DNA of 64,000 nucleotides, from NCBI GenBank assembly GCA_903918375.1, contig CAIXED010000021.1, positions 1 to 64,000 on the forward strand, written 5' to 3'. This DNA comes from an uncultured Pseudomonadota bacterium (GTDB taxonomy: Bacteria; Pseudomonadota; Gammaproteobacteria; Methylococcales; Methylomonadaceae). Positions 48,045-57,377 of the stretch are shown piece by piece. Within the stretch, counting starts at the first letter, position 1, and each line of letters opens with the position of its first letter. Under the pieces are notes generated by a model, which worked only from the letters and a program-made list of their open reading frames with translations, made no database searches and was not told the origin of the DNA. The position numbers and the translations under genes were made by a program.

Positions 48045-49676
48045 ATGCAACAACGGTTTGTTTTACGCGGATTGCTTTTCGCGGCTTTATTTTTCAGCAC
48101 GGTTTTAGCGCAAGCCGCTGAAATTCATGTCTCAGTTGATCGCAATCCAGTGAATTTGAATGATTCCTTTCAACTGATTTTTAGTGCCAATGATGACCCA
48201 GACGGCAAACCGGATTTTTCGGTTTTGCAGCAGCAATTTGAGATTCTCAATCAACAACGCAGTAGTAGTTCCTCTTGGGTGAATGGCAAAAGCCAGCATA
48301 ATCAACAATGGACGTTGACGGTGATGGCGAAACAGGCAGGTGAGTTATTGATTCCGCCGGTTGCTTTTGGTACTGATGTCAGCAAGCCGTTGAAACTGAC
48401 TGTGACTGATAAGCCGAGTGCCCAAGCCAACAATGAAGACTTGTTTTTAGAAGTACAAGCCACGCCCGACAAGCCTTTTGTGCAGTCGCAAGTGATTTAT
48501 AGCTTGCGTTTATATCATCGGCTGCAAATTGCCCAAGCCAGTTTATCTGAGCCAGAATTGAAAGAGGCGGTGATTGAAAAATTAGGCGAAGACAGTAATT
48601 ACACCACCCAAATCAAAGGGGTTGATTATTGGGTGACGGAACGCAAATACGCGATTTTTCCTCAGCAAAGCGGTGTGTTGACGATTCCTGCTTTAACCTT
48701 GAATGCTGAAGTAGTGAGTGCTCAAGCGGGGCGTAGTAGCTTTTTTGGGCAAGCGATTACCCAAAATAAACGGGTATCTTCTAAGCCGATTACTCTAAAT
48801 GTGCAAGCCGTCCCAGAAGCATTGAAACAAACATCATGGTTGAGCGCTGAATCGTTGCAATTGACTGAACAATGGTCGGATAGCCAGTTGCAAGTCAAAG
48901 TCGGCGAGCCGTTAACCCGCACAGTGACTTTGCTGGCAAAAGGTAGCACGGTTGGTCAATTGCCAGAGTTATCGACTCAAATTACCGTAGATGGGATCAA
49001 AACTTACCCCGATCAACCGCAATTACAAGAAGCTAAAAATAGCGATGGTTTAAGCGCTATGCGTCAGGAAAAAATCGCTTTTATCGCCAATAAAGCCGGT
49101 GAATACCAGTTACCAGCGATTGATGTGGCTTGGTTTAACACTAAAAGCCAACAGCTCGAAACCGCGCATTTACCAGCGGTGACGATTAAGGCGTTGCCGG
49201 TAGCTGAACCTGTGGAAACTCAAGTGGCACCAACCGCTGTAATGCCTCAGATAGCCAGTGTCGAAAATCAAGACCAAGTTCATTTGTGGCAAACGATTTC
49301 GGGATTGTTGGCTCTGGGTTGGTTAATCAATGGCGTTTGGTGGTTTAAGCGTTCATCAAAAGAACAACCCGTGATTGTGCCGCCTAAAACCTTGGCCAAT
49401 GCAGCTGAGGCTAATCTGAAACAAGCTTGTCAAAGCAATAATCCACAAGCGGCTAAACAAGCTTTATTAGCCTATTTTTCGGTTGATAGTTTGGCGGCTA
49501 TTGTCGCGACTGGAAATTTTGCTGATGAAATTAGCGGCTTGAATCGTTATTTGTATAGTGGTGAAACTAGCGAATGGCATGGTGATGGCTTATGGCAAGC
49601 ATTTAAGCAACGACCCGTTTCAAATCAGCAAGTGCAAGCGGTTGAAGTGAGTTTGGAGCCTTTGTTTAAGTTGTAA
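48045..49676 (+). CDS. batD: BatD-type protein (oxygen-tolerance family)
   Basis: A 543-residue exported protein with a signal peptide ending AQAA near residue 24, tandem beta domains (AEIHVSVDRNPVNLNDSFQL, partial, is the BatD opening), then a membrane helix near residue 425 and a cytoplasmic helical tail. The ATG at 48045 is used; a GTG at 48033 is possible. BatD belongs functionally with batA and batB, but an RND efflux pair and repeats lie between, a separation worth noting. Confidence 0.86.
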   Translation: MQQRFVLRGLLFAALFFSTVLAQAAEIHVSVDRNPVNLNDSFQLIFSANDDPDGKPDFSVLQQQFEILNQQRSSSSSWVNGKSQHNQQWTLTVMAKQAGELLIPPVAFGTDVSKPLKLTVTDKPSAQANNEDLFLEVQATPDKPFVQSQVIYSLRLYHRLQIAQASLSEPELKEAVIEKLGEDSNYTTQIKGVDYWVTERKYAIFPQQSGVLTIPALTLNAEVVSAQAGRSSFFGQAITQNKRVSSKPITLNVQAVPEALKQTSWLSAESLQLTEQWSDSQLQVKVGEPLTRTVTLLAKGSTVGQLPELSTQITVDGIKTYPDQPQLQEAKNSDGLSAMRQEKIAFIANKAGEYQLPAIDVAWFNTKSQQLETAHLPAVTIKALPVAEPVETQVAPTAVMPQIASVENQDQVHLWQTISGLLALGWLINGVWWFKRSSKEQPVIVPPKTLANAAEANLKQACQSNNPQAAKQALLAYFSVDSLAAIVATGNFADEISGLNRYLYSGETSEWHGDGLWQAFKQRPVSNQQVQAVEVSLEPLFKL

Positions 49677-49733
49677 ATAATCGCCACCTTTGGCTACTAT
49701 CTCGATTCCGAATTTTAATAAGGTTGATCTTCC

Positions 49734-50390
49734 ATGCTCAATTGGCACCAAATCGACACTGTCCTATTAGATATGGACGGTACTTTGCTGGATTTGAATT
49801 TTGATAATCATTTTTGGCAGACTTTTGTGCCGTTAAAGTTCGCGGAATTGCATGGTTTGACTATCGAAGAGGCTAAACAGCAATTAATTCCGCGCTTTAA
49901 AGCCATGGAAGGCCGTTTAGAGTGGTATTGCCTAGATTATTGGACTGAGCAGCTGGCATTAAATATCGCTGAGCTTAAGCTAGAGGTGGCGGGCTTAATT
50001 GCGGTGCATCCGCATGTCACTGAGTTTTTGGAAGCGGTGCGAGCCAGTGGCAAGCGTTTGTTGTTGGTGACTAATGCCCATCGCGATAGCTTGAATCTGA
50101 AAATGGAAAAAACCTGCTTACAGGTGTTTTTTGATCAGATTATTTCGTCACATGATTTTGGTTTGGCTAAAGAACAAGCGGGGTTTTGGCAAGCCTTACA
50201 AGATGCTCATCTGTTTGATAAACAACGCTGTTTGTTGGTCGATGATAGTGTGTCGGTGTTGGCTTCGGCGCAGGCGTTTGGGATTGCTCATCTGGTCTCG
50301 ATTAGCAAACCCGACAGCACCGCGCCGAGCAAATTGATTACTGATTTTCCGGCGGTTGAGGATTTTCGTGCGCTGACTCTGGGGCTTTAG
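49734..50390 (+). CDS. yrfG: GMP/IMP nucleotidase (YrfG-like HAD hydrolase)
   Basis: A 218-residue HAD-superfamily phosphatase with the nucleophile motif LLDMDGTLLDL near residue 11, VTNAHRDS near residue 112 (motif II), a Lys in FGLAKEQ, and LLVDDSVSVLASA near residue 167 (motif IV). The helical cap after motif I with HFWQTFVPLKFAE matches YrfG, which dephosphorylates GMP and IMP. Its 3' end overlaps the end of convergent rhlB by 53 bases. Confidence 0.87.
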   Translation: MLNWHQIDTVLLDMDGTLLDLNFDNHFWQTFVPLKFAELHGLTIEEAKQQLIPRFKAMEGRLEWYCLDYWTEQLALNIAELKLEVAGLIAVHPHVTEFLEAVRASGKRLLLVTNAHRDSLNLKMEKTCLQVFFDQIISSHDFGLAKEQAGFWQALQDAHLFDKQRCLLVDDSVSVLASAQAFGIAHLVSISKPDSTAPSKLITDFPAVEDFRALTLGL

Positions 50391-51675
50391 CCTCGTTTCT
50401 CGGCGGGCGAGGTGGTCTATTAGGTTTACCTTTAAAATCAGGGCGTGGCGGGCGTTTGTCGCGCGGAATGACACGTTCTCTGGGTTCGCGGCGTTCTGGT
50501 TTAATTACATCGCTAACGATAATTTCATCGGTAATCGGCTGAACCGGTACTTTCTCGCCGATATAGCTTTCAATATCCGGCATTGAATAAGCATATTCTT
50601 CGCAAATAAAACTAATCGCTTCGCCACTGGCACCAAATCGAGCAGTACGACCGATGCGATGCACATAATCTTCAACATCTTGCGGTAAGTCGTAATTAAA
50701 CACATGCGAAACGTCAGGAATGTGCAGGCCACGGGCTGCCACATCGGTGGCAATCATCAAGGTGACGCGGTTTTCTTGAAAGTCATTGAGCAAACGCTGG
50801 CGCTTGTCTTGCGGCACATCGCCACTCAGCAAGGCGGTTTTATAGCCGTTAGCTTGTAGATAATCATCCAATTGTTCTGCGGCGCGTTTGGTGTTCACAA
50901 ACACGATGCCGCGTTGTGGTTGATGATGTTTAAGTAAGCCTAGCAACAGTGGGATTTTTTGCTCATTAGCTGGGCAATAAGCGACTTGGTTAATGGCTTT
51001 TGAAGTCACTTCTTCGGACTCGATTTTAACCAGCACAGGGTTGTTCATGTGCTCGTAAGCCAGTTCGGTGACTTTGTAAGACAAAGTTGCCGAAAACAGT
51101 AGGTTAAGACGTTTTTCTGGCGGTGGCATTCGGCGCAATAAAAACCGAATGTCTTTGATAAAACCTAAATCAAACATCCGATCAGCTTCGTCCATCACCG
51201 TGACTTGAATATTGTCGAGGGTAAAGGCGCCTTGTTTGTGAAAATCGATAATCCGACCTGGGGTGCCGATAATCACATCAACATTGCCTTTGATTTTATC
51301 CAGCTGTTTTTGATAATCGGTGCCGCCGTAAATCAAAGCAAACTTTAAATTCAGATAAGGGCTTAACAGCAGCGCGTCTTTGTGAATTTGAATCGCCAAT
51401 TCGCGAGTCGGTGCCAAAATTAGGGCGCGAGGGTTTTTGATTTTTTCGCTTTCATCATTAATTAAATGCTGAAAAGTGGCTAGTAAAAAGGTTGCGGTTT
51501 TACCGGTGCCGGTTTGCGCCTGACCTGCAACGTCTTTGCCACGCAATAATAGCGGCAAGGACTTATCTTGAATCGGTGAGCAATTGATAAATCCGGCGTC
51601 TTTTAAGCCTTTGATAATGGAGTCAGAAAGCTCCAAATTACTGAATCGTGTTTCGGTCAAATGTGTTTTTTTCAT
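50338..51675 (-). CDS. rhlB: ATP-dependent RNA helicase RhlB
   Basis: A 445-residue DEAD-box helicase. The start MKKTHLTETRFSNLEL fits RhlB; motifs are AQTGTGKT near residue 53, PTRELA near residue 91, VMDEADRMFD near residue 161 (DEAD), SAT near residue 195 and HRIGRTAR near residue 342. An Arg/Pro-rich tail (about residues 395-445) follows, probably for RNA or RNase E contact. It faces trxA-rho, the transcription-termination genes, across a divergent gap. Confidence 0.94.
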   Translation of the reverse strand: MKKTHLTETRFSNLELSDSIIKGLKDAGFINCSPIQDKSLPLLLRGKDVAGQAQTGTGKTATFLLATFQHLINDESEKIKNPRALILAPTRELAIQIHKDALLLSPYLNLKFALIYGGTDYQKQLDKIKGNVDVIIGTPGRIIDFHKQGAFTLDNIQVTVMDEADRMFDLGFIKDIRFLLRRMPPPEKRLNLLFSATLSYKVTELAYEHMNNPVLVKIESEEVTSKAINQVAYCPANEQKIPLLLGLLKHHQPQRGIVFVNTKRAAEQLDDYLQANGYKTALLSGDVPQDKRQRLLNDFQENRVTLMIATDVAARGLHIPDVSHVFNYDLPQDVEDYVHRIGRTARFGASGEAISFICEEYAYSMPDIESYIGEKVPVQPITDEIIVSDVIKPERREPRERVIPRDKRPPRPDFKGKPNRPPRPPRNEAKAPESAHENPQPPENQ

Positions 51676-51776
51676 GCCGAATAGGATAACTTAAAAAACG
51701 CTATGGTTGAAATTGATTGACAATAGGATTGCCCCGAAACTATAGTTTTCCCCTTTGTAAACTATTGGAGAGTGGC

Positions 51777-52103
51777 GTGAGTGACTTAGTCCTTCATGTG
51801 TCTGATGCTGATTTTAATGAAACCGTAATCAATTCTGCAGGTCCTGTTCTATTGGACTACTGGGCTGAATGGTGCGGTCCTTGTAAAATGATTGCCCCAG
51901 TTCTTGATGAAGTAGCTGCCGAATATAAAGGCAAGCTGACTGTTGCCAAGCTGAATATCGATGAAAATCCAAAAACCCCACAACAATACGGTGTGCGCGG
52001 TATTCCAACTTTGATGATTTTCAAAAATGGCGAAGTAGAAGCGACTAAAGTAGGCGCTTTAACCAAGTCTCAATTGGCTGCTTTTATCGATAGCAACATC
52101 TGA
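51777..52103 (+). CDS. trxA: Thioredoxin
   Basis: A 108-residue thioredoxin with the redox site [13 protein letters not shown] near residue 29 and the cis-Pro segment GIPTLMIF near residue 74. A GTG at 51777 (GGAGAG upstream) is chosen as start because it gives the standard length; an in-frame start further upstream adds an unrelated leader. Precedes rho, as in many gammaproteobacteria. Confidence 0.95.
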   Translation: MSDLVLHVSDADFNETVINSAGPVLLDYWAEWCGPCKMIAPVLDEVAAEYKGKLTVAKLNIDENPKTPQQYGVRGIPTLMIFKNGEVEATKVGALTKSQLAAFIDSNI

Positions 52104-52117
52104 TAGCAAGCTTGATT

Positions 52118-52156
52118 AACCGGATTTATTAGAAAAACGTTTTGATAAGTCCGGTT
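52118..52156 (+). terminator. Hairpin after trxA
   Basis: Arms 52118-52129 and 52145-52156 form a 12-base stem with one wobble and a long loop, 14 bases after the trxA stop. No T run follows, so it may attenuate or protect the transcript rather than end it. The rest of the 180-base gap is the rho leader. Confidence 0.45.
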
Positions 52157-52283
52157 AATGCGTTATAGTGCTTTTCGATTTCTCCTTCGCAGTTATACAT
52201 CTGTAAATAATCCAACAAAAATCACCTTCCGCTGTTAACGGCATTCTGCCGATCCGCGTTTCTTTCATTTCTCTAACATCAAC

Positions 52284-53540
52284 ATGAATCTTACCGAGTT
52301 AAAACTAAAACAAGCCACAGAAATTATTGCCATTGCCGAATCATTAGGCCTTGAAAACATCGACAGAGCGCGAAAACAAGAATTGATTTTCATGATTCTT
52401 AAGAAGCAGGCAAAAAGCGGTGAAGATATTTTTGGTGATGGGGTTTTAGAAATACTACAAGATGGTTTTGGATTTTTACGCACCCCCGGCGCTTCTTACT
52501 TAGCCGGCCCTGATGATATTTACGTTTCACCCAGTCAAATCAGACGCTTCGGTTTACGCACCGGCGACACCGTCAGCGGCAAAATCAGACCCCCAAAAGA
52601 AGGCGAACGTTATTTCGCAATGCTCAAAGTTGAAAGCATCAATTTTGAAGCGCCAGAAAATACCAAAAACAAAATTTCATTTTCAAACCTCACACCGTTA
52701 TTCGCCAACAAACGTTTCCGTTTAGAACAAGGCAATGGCACCAGTGAAGATTTGACCGCACGTATCATTGATTTAATTGCCCCTATCGGTAAAGGCCAAC
52801 GTGGCTTGATCGTATCGCCACCGAAAGCCGGTAAAACCATGATTATGCAAAGCATTGCCCACGCGATTGCTGAAAACAATCCAGAATGTTACTTAATCGT
52901 GTTGTTGATTGACGAGCGACCAGAAGAAGTGACCGAAATGGAGCGTTGCGTTCGTGGTGAAGTGGTATCTAGCACCTTCGACGAACCCGCCAGTCGCCAT
53001 GTGCAAGTAGCTGAAATGGTTATCGAAAAAGCCCGTCGTTTGGTCGAGCATAAACACGATGTAGTTATCTTGTTAGACTCGATTACTCGTCTTGCTAGAG
53101 CCTACAACATGACCGTGCCATCTTCTGGCAAATTGTTATCCGGTGGTGTGGATGCCAACGCTTTAGAAAAACCGAAACGCTTTTTTGGTGCCGCTAGAAA
53201 CATTGAAGAAGGCGGTAGCTTGACCATTATCGCCACCGCTCTGGTCGAAACCGGCTCAAGAATGGACGAGGTGATCTTTGAAGAATTTAAAGGCACCGGC
53301 AATATGGAATTGCATTTAGAACGCAAAATTGCCGAAAAACGCATTTACCCAGCGATTAACATCAACCGTTCCGGCACCCGCCGCGAAGAATACTTGGTCG
53401 ATCCAGACGAATTACAAAAAACCTGGATTCTACGCAAAATCTTGCAACCAATGGACGAATTGGCGGCATCAGAATTCTTGCTAGGCAAATTAAAAGATTT
53501 CAAAACCAACGCTGAATTCTTTTTATCAATGAAGCGATAG
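52284..53540 (+). CDS. rho: Transcription termination factor Rho
   Basis: A 418-residue RNA helicase ending Rho-dependent transcripts. The N-terminal RNA-binding domain has DGFGFLRTP near residue 62, then [17 protein letters not shown] (Walker A) near residue 171, [13 protein letters not shown] near residue 210 and the R-loop with SGGVDANAL. Length equals the E. coli protein to within a residue. Its own terminator follows at 53558. Confidence 0.98.
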   Translation: MNLTELKLKQATEIIAIAESLGLENIDRARKQELIFMILKKQAKSGEDIFGDGVLEILQDGFGFLRTPGASYLAGPDDIYVSPSQIRRFGLRTGDTVSGKIRPPKEGERYFAMLKVESINFEAPENTKNKISFSNLTPLFANKRFRLEQGNGTSEDLTARIIDLIAPIGKGQRGLIVSPPKAGKTMIMQSIAHAIAENNPECYLIVLLIDERPEEVTEMERCVRGEVVSSTFDEPASRHVQVAEMVIEKARRLVEHKHDVVILLDSITRLARAYNMTVPSSGKLLSGGVDANALEKPKRFFGAARNIEEGGSLTIIATALVETGSRMDEVIFEEFKGTGNMELHLERKIAEKRIYPAININRSGTRREEYLVDPDELQKTWILRKILQPMDELAASEFLLGKLKDFKTNAEFFLSMKR

Positions 53541-53557
53541 TCGAAAAATCTACCACT

Positions 53558-53587
53558 AAGGGCGAGCGTCAAACCTCGCCCTTTTTT
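53558..53587 (+). terminator. Terminator of rho
   Basis: A 9-base GC-rich stem (53558-53566 with 53575-53583) followed by six T begins 17 bases after the rho stop codon. Confidence 0.9.
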
Positions 53588-53663
53588 ATAAATCTTGATT
53601 CCAACCTCCAAACGCATTTAAGTTTGGTATATTGGCTAGTGACCCTAAACAAGGAGCACTGCT

Positions 53664-55358
53664 TTGCAAAATACCAGCAAGTTTTTCATAGAATTTATCC
53701 GATTAGCCGGCCCATTCTGGTCTGCATCAAATAAATCACCTAATCGTGGTCTGCTGGTAACCCTAGTCACGTTGACTCTTTTTCAAATTGGCATTTCGGT
53801 CACCATAACCGAATGGAGTGCTGATTTATTCGACGCCCTTGAACAACGCTCAATGTCGCGATTGTTTACCCAAGTTGGGATGATTATCGTCGTATTTATC
53901 GCCAATATCGCCGTTACTGCTACGCATCTAGTCATTAAACGCAAACTACAACTGGCTTGGCGTGGCTGGTTAACTGACAAACTGATTGCGTGCTGGATGT
54001 ACGAAGGGCGGCATTATTTAGTCACTCACATCAATGGGCAACACGACAATCCAGATGGCAGAATCGCCGAGGATATTCGGATTGCTACTGAATATGCCAT
54101 TGATCTATTGCATACCCTGTTTTACTGCGTGGTTTTACTGATTAGTTTTTCCAGCATTCTCTGGTCATTATCCGGCACGATAACCGTTGATCTAGGATTT
54201 ACCAATTTGCCAATTCAAGGTCATTTGGTTTGGTTGGCACTCGCTTACGCCGCCAGTGCATCAATGTTAGGTTGGTGGATAGGTCGCCCACTAACAACGG
54301 CCACCGATAACCGCCAAACTGTCGAAGCCAACTTCCGTTTCGCCTTGGTTAAAGCCCGTGAAAACTCACAAGCGATTGCCTTAATTCACGGTGAACGCCA
54401 CGAAAAACCGCATTTTCACCAATTGTTTGGCGACATTGTCGGTGCATGGGATCAACAAACTAGAGCTTGGAGCCAAATCACCATGTTTAGCTCAGGTTAC
54501 TCGGTGTTATCGATGGCTTTTCCATTGCTGGTGTCGGCACCGCGTTATATTTTGGGCAGTATTACCTTGGGAACGCTGATGCAATCAGCCCAAGTGTTTC
54601 AACAGATGGTGGCAGCACTATCATGGCCAGTCGATAACATGGGCAAGATGGCCGAATGGCGGGCCTCGGTTGAGAGAGTGTTGGGCTTAGCTAATGCCTT
54701 ACAACAACTCGAAGTCGAAATTGCCAAACCCTCACCGCATCGAATTGTGTTGAGAAAAAACACCGGTGCTGTGCTGCGCTTTCATGATTTAGTCATCACC
54801 CGTTTAGATGGTGCGGTTTGCGTCAATACACTCAACGAAGAAATTTATGCTGGTGACCGAATTTTAATTACTGGCAACGCCTTTACCGGCAATAAACTGT
54901 TTAAAGCCACCGCTGGACTTTGGCCTTGGGGCGAAGGTTGTATCGAACTGCCAGACGATGAGCCACTATTTTTTATGCCACCACGTCCTTACTTACCGAC
55001 CGATACGCTGCGTAACGCCATTTGCTATCCATTTGATGGCGATGCCTTTGACCAAGCCGAGCTGGAAGCTTGTTTTAAACTCGCAGGTGTTCAAGAGTTA
55101 GTTAATCATTTGGATCAAAGCAATGACTGGGACAAAGCCTTATTACGCGAACAACAACAGCGCCTAGGTTTGGTCAGATTATTGCTGCAAAAACCAAAAT
55201 GGATTTTCATGCAAGAAGCCTTCGACTCGCTAGACCCCGATGGTGAAATCGAGATGATTAACATCATCAACAGCCAATTACCCAATGCGGCAATGTTGAC
55301 GATAACTAATCAACCCAGCATTCAAGCCCTACACAAACGCCAAATTCATTTATGTTAA
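53664..55358 (+). CDS. SbmA/YddA-type ABC transporter with degenerate ATPase domain
   Basis: A 564-residue protein: a membrane domain with about six helices (residues 25-310; WSADLFDALEQRSM, WRGWLTDKL and RIAEDIR are YddA/SbmA hallmarks) fused to an ATP-binding-like domain. The fold landmarks TAGLWPWGEG and RPYLPTDTLRNAICYP are kept, but the Walker A loop reads GNAFTGNKLF (no GKS), the signature reads LLREQQQRLG rather than LSGGEQQR, and Walker B has FMQEA rather than MDEA. Transport may therefore be ATP-independent, or the gene may be losing function. It overlaps the GH5 gene by 7 bases. Confidence 0.85.
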   Translation: MQNTSKFFIEFIRLAGPFWSASNKSPNRGLLVTLVTLTLFQIGISVTITEWSADLFDALEQRSMSRLFTQVGMIIVVFIANIAVTATHLVIKRKLQLAWRGWLTDKLIACWMYEGRHYLVTHINGQHDNPDGRIAEDIRIATEYAIDLLHTLFYCVVLLISFSSILWSLSGTITVDLGFTNLPIQGHLVWLALAYAASASMLGWWIGRPLTTATDNRQTVEANFRFALVKARENSQAIALIHGERHEKPHFHQLFGDIVGAWDQQTRAWSQITMFSSGYSVLSMAFPLLVSAPRYILGSITLGTLMQSAQVFQQMVAALSWPVDNMGKMAEWRASVERVLGLANALQQLEVEIAKPSPHRIVLRKNTGAVLRFHDLVITRLDGAVCVNTLNEEIYAGDRILITGNAFTGNKLFKATAGLWPWGEGCIELPDDEPLFFMPPRPYLPTDTLRNAICYPFDGDAFDQAELEACFKLAGVQELVNHLDQSNDWDKALLREQQQRLGLVRLLLQKPKWIFMQEAFDSLDPDGEIEMINIINSQLPNAAMLTITNQPSIQALHKRQIHLC

Positions 55359-56455
55359 ATAGCCCAAAACTACGCGGCGTCAATCTAGGCGGTTGGCTGG
55401 TACTGGAAAAATGGATGACGCCCAGTTTATTTGCCAATCTTAACGCCGAAGATGAAACCACTTGGTGTGTCGAGCTTGGCGAGCAAGCCGCAGCCAAATT
55501 ACAACAACACTGGCAAAGTTTTATTACTGAAGCCGATTTCGCTTGGCTGGCAAAAATCGGCATCAATGCGGTGCGGATTCCCGTTGGCCATTGGCTGTTT
55601 GGTAGCGATTATCCCTATCATCGCAGTTACCAACACCTACAACATCCCTTCGTCACCGGTGGTGACAAAATCCTTGATCAAGCCATGCAATGGGCAGAAC
55701 GCTATCAGCTGAAAGTGGTTTTAGATTTACACGCCGCCCCCGGCTGTCAAAACGGTTTTGATAATGGCGGGATAAAAGACGTTTGCGAATGGCATACTCG
55801 CGATCAATATATTCAACACTCGCTTACCGTACTCGAACGCCTCGCCGAACGCTATTGCACCAGCCACGCTTTAATCGCTATCGAGGTGCTCAATGAACCC
55901 AGATGGGATGTGCCGACCGACGTGTTAAGCGCCTACACCGAACAAGCCTATCAACGGATTAGAAAGCACTGTCAAGCTGATGAAGTAGCAGTGGTGTTTC
56001 ATGACGGCTTTCGCGACTATCGAGAATACGCTGGTTTATTACAAAGTCAGACTGATAGCAACGTGATCTTCGATATTCACCGTTACCAATGCTTTGTGCA
56101 AGACGATATTGATACCGACATTTACGGACACATCAGCAAAGCGGTCAACGATTGGCGACAAGAAGCCGAGCAACTGATTCATGATTCAGGCCGTAAAACT
56201 TATGTTGGTGAATGGAGCTTAGGATTACATCCGAAAATGCTCGATTTATGGGCCGAGCAAGCTTTGGATTATCCGGCCGCCAGCATGGACCAGTTTCAAC
56301 AAAACCTCGCCTATCGTGGCTACGCCGCCGCGCAATTAGCCTGTTTTGAAAAATACCAAGGCTGGTTTTTCTGGAGCTACAAAACCGAAACTATGCCGCA
56401 ATGGAGTTTTAGGGATAGTGTCGAACGGGGTTGGCTGCCTAGCGATTTTCGCTAA
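55352..56455 (+). CDS. Glycoside hydrolase family 5 (exo-1,3-beta-glucanase-like)
   Basis: A 367-residue enzyme without a signal peptide. RGVNLGGWLVLEKWMTPSLF (partial, residue 8) is the opening of fungal and bacterial GH5 exo-1,3-beta-glucanases; the acid/base Glu is in IEVLNEPRW near residue 178 and the nucleophile in YVGEWSLG near residue 288. DLHAAPG near residue 127 is also conserved. The substrate is probably a beta-1,3- or related glucan inside the cell. Starts inside the end of the transporter-like gene, so the pair is coupled. Confidence 0.88.
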   Translation: MLNSPKLRGVNLGGWLVLEKWMTPSLFANLNAEDETTWCVELGEQAAAKLQQHWQSFITEADFAWLAKIGINAVRIPVGHWLFGSDYPYHRSYQHLQHPFVTGGDKILDQAMQWAERYQLKVVLDLHAAPGCQNGFDNGGIKDVCEWHTRDQYIQHSLTVLERLAERYCTSHALIAIEVLNEPRWDVPTDVLSAYTEQAYQRIRKHCQADEVAVVFHDGFRDYREYAGLLQSQTDSNVIFDIHRYQCFVQDDIDTDIYGHISKAVNDWRQEAEQLIHDSGRKTYVGEWSLGLHPKMLDLWAEQALDYPAASMDQFQQNLAYRGYAAAQLACFEKYQGWFFWSYKTETMPQWSFRDSVERGWLPSDFR

Positions 56456-56487
56456 CTGGTTTGATAGCCATTGCTATTACTCTCCAC

Positions 56488-56727
56488 CTAGCGCACTTCG
56501 CTAGAAGCCAAGCGTTCTTTTTTCCAAAACGGCGCCTGTTTTTTTAAGGCTTCCATGATAAAGCGACAGGCATCAAAGGCATCTCCACGATGCGCCGACC
56601 AAGCCGCCACTAATACCAAGCTATCATCCGGCACCACATCACCGATACGGTGAATTAACAAAGTATCCAGCAAAGCCCATTGCTGATTCGCTTGTTCGAC
56701 AATCGAAGCCAATTGTTTTTCACCGCG
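56488..56727 (-). pseudogene. moaE: Truncated moaE, molybdopterin synthase large subunit
   Basis: The surviving 3' part encodes KQLASIVEQANQQW, IHRIGDVV, LVAAWSAHRGDAFDAC and APFWKKE, the C-terminal half of MoaE with its catalytic-region Lys residues. The reading frame upstream runs into the repeat at 56730, so the N-terminal half (about 75 residues) is missing; it was not found on the other side of the mobile island. The protein cannot be functional. Confidence 0.85.
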
Positions 56728-56754
56728 ATACGCTGCGCTAATTCAGGAGCGCTT

Positions 56755-56785
56755 ATAGGATGCTGCCGACGTAAGGAGGCGCATC
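56755..56785 (+). repeat. REP-like element A, left of the RAYT remnant
   Basis: A 31-base element ATAGGATGCTGCCGACGTAA continuing to GGAGGCGCATC. It recurs inverted at 57254-57284 with one change and directly at 58347-58377, and it lies just inside the point where moaE is cut. Confidence 0.85.
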
Positions 56786-56804
56786 AATCAAGTAGCTAAA
56801 GACC

Positions 56805-57247
56805 ATGACAGAATATAGACGTTTTTACATACCGAAAGCCTTATGGTTTTTTACGGTTAATCTTGCAGAACGCAAAAACAATCGATTATTAATTGAACAA
56901 ATTGACTTATTAGGCCAAGCCTTTCGTTATGTGAAAACTCGTAAACCATTTTATGCCTGATCATTTGCATTGTATTTGGACATTACCACCAGACGATGGT
57001 GGTTATTCAATTCGATGGAATTTATTAAAAGGATGTTTTTTCCAGAAAAAATTCAACAGGCGAACGTATCTCAAACAGTCGTCAAAAACGACGTGAACGA
57101 GGTATTTGGCAACGACGATTTTGGGCGCATTTAATTGAAGATCAAGAGGATTTAAATAGGCATATCGATTATATTCATTGGAATCCTGTAAAACATGGTT
57201 ATGTAAAACAGGTGGTAGATCGCATGAAATTCAAGGTTTCGAGTAAC
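56805..57247 (+). pseudogene. Decayed REP-associated tyrosine transposase (RAYT)
   Basis: An ATG at 56805 begins MTEYRRFYIPKALWFFTVNL. At about residue 50 the frame ends; a second frame carries MPDHLHCIWTLPP with the HUH metal motif (HLH), and a third carries RERGIWQRRFWAHLI and HIDYIHWNPVKHGYV, the RAYT C-terminal signature. At least two frameshifts and a small deletion separate them, so it is inactive. REP-like elements flank it in inverted orientation, as for RAYT/IS200-like units. Confidence 0.87.
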
Positions 57248-57251
57248 ACGA

Positions 57252-57308
57252 ACGATGCGCCTCCTTGCGTCGGCAGCATCCTATGTGGTGTGCAAGTTAG
57301 CGCATCGT
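57252..57308 (-). repeat. REP-like element B, palindromic
   Basis: Reverse copy of element A (core 57254-57284) bounded by 9-base arms ACGATGCGC (57252-57260) and GCGCATCGT (57300-57308), so it can fold into a hairpin. It closes the RAYT unit on the right. Confidence 0.85.
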
Positions 57309-57377
57309 ATCGTGGTGTTGATTATCTGTTCGTGCTGTCAATTAGGTTGGCTGTCTTTGTAATTATTAATAGTTTTT

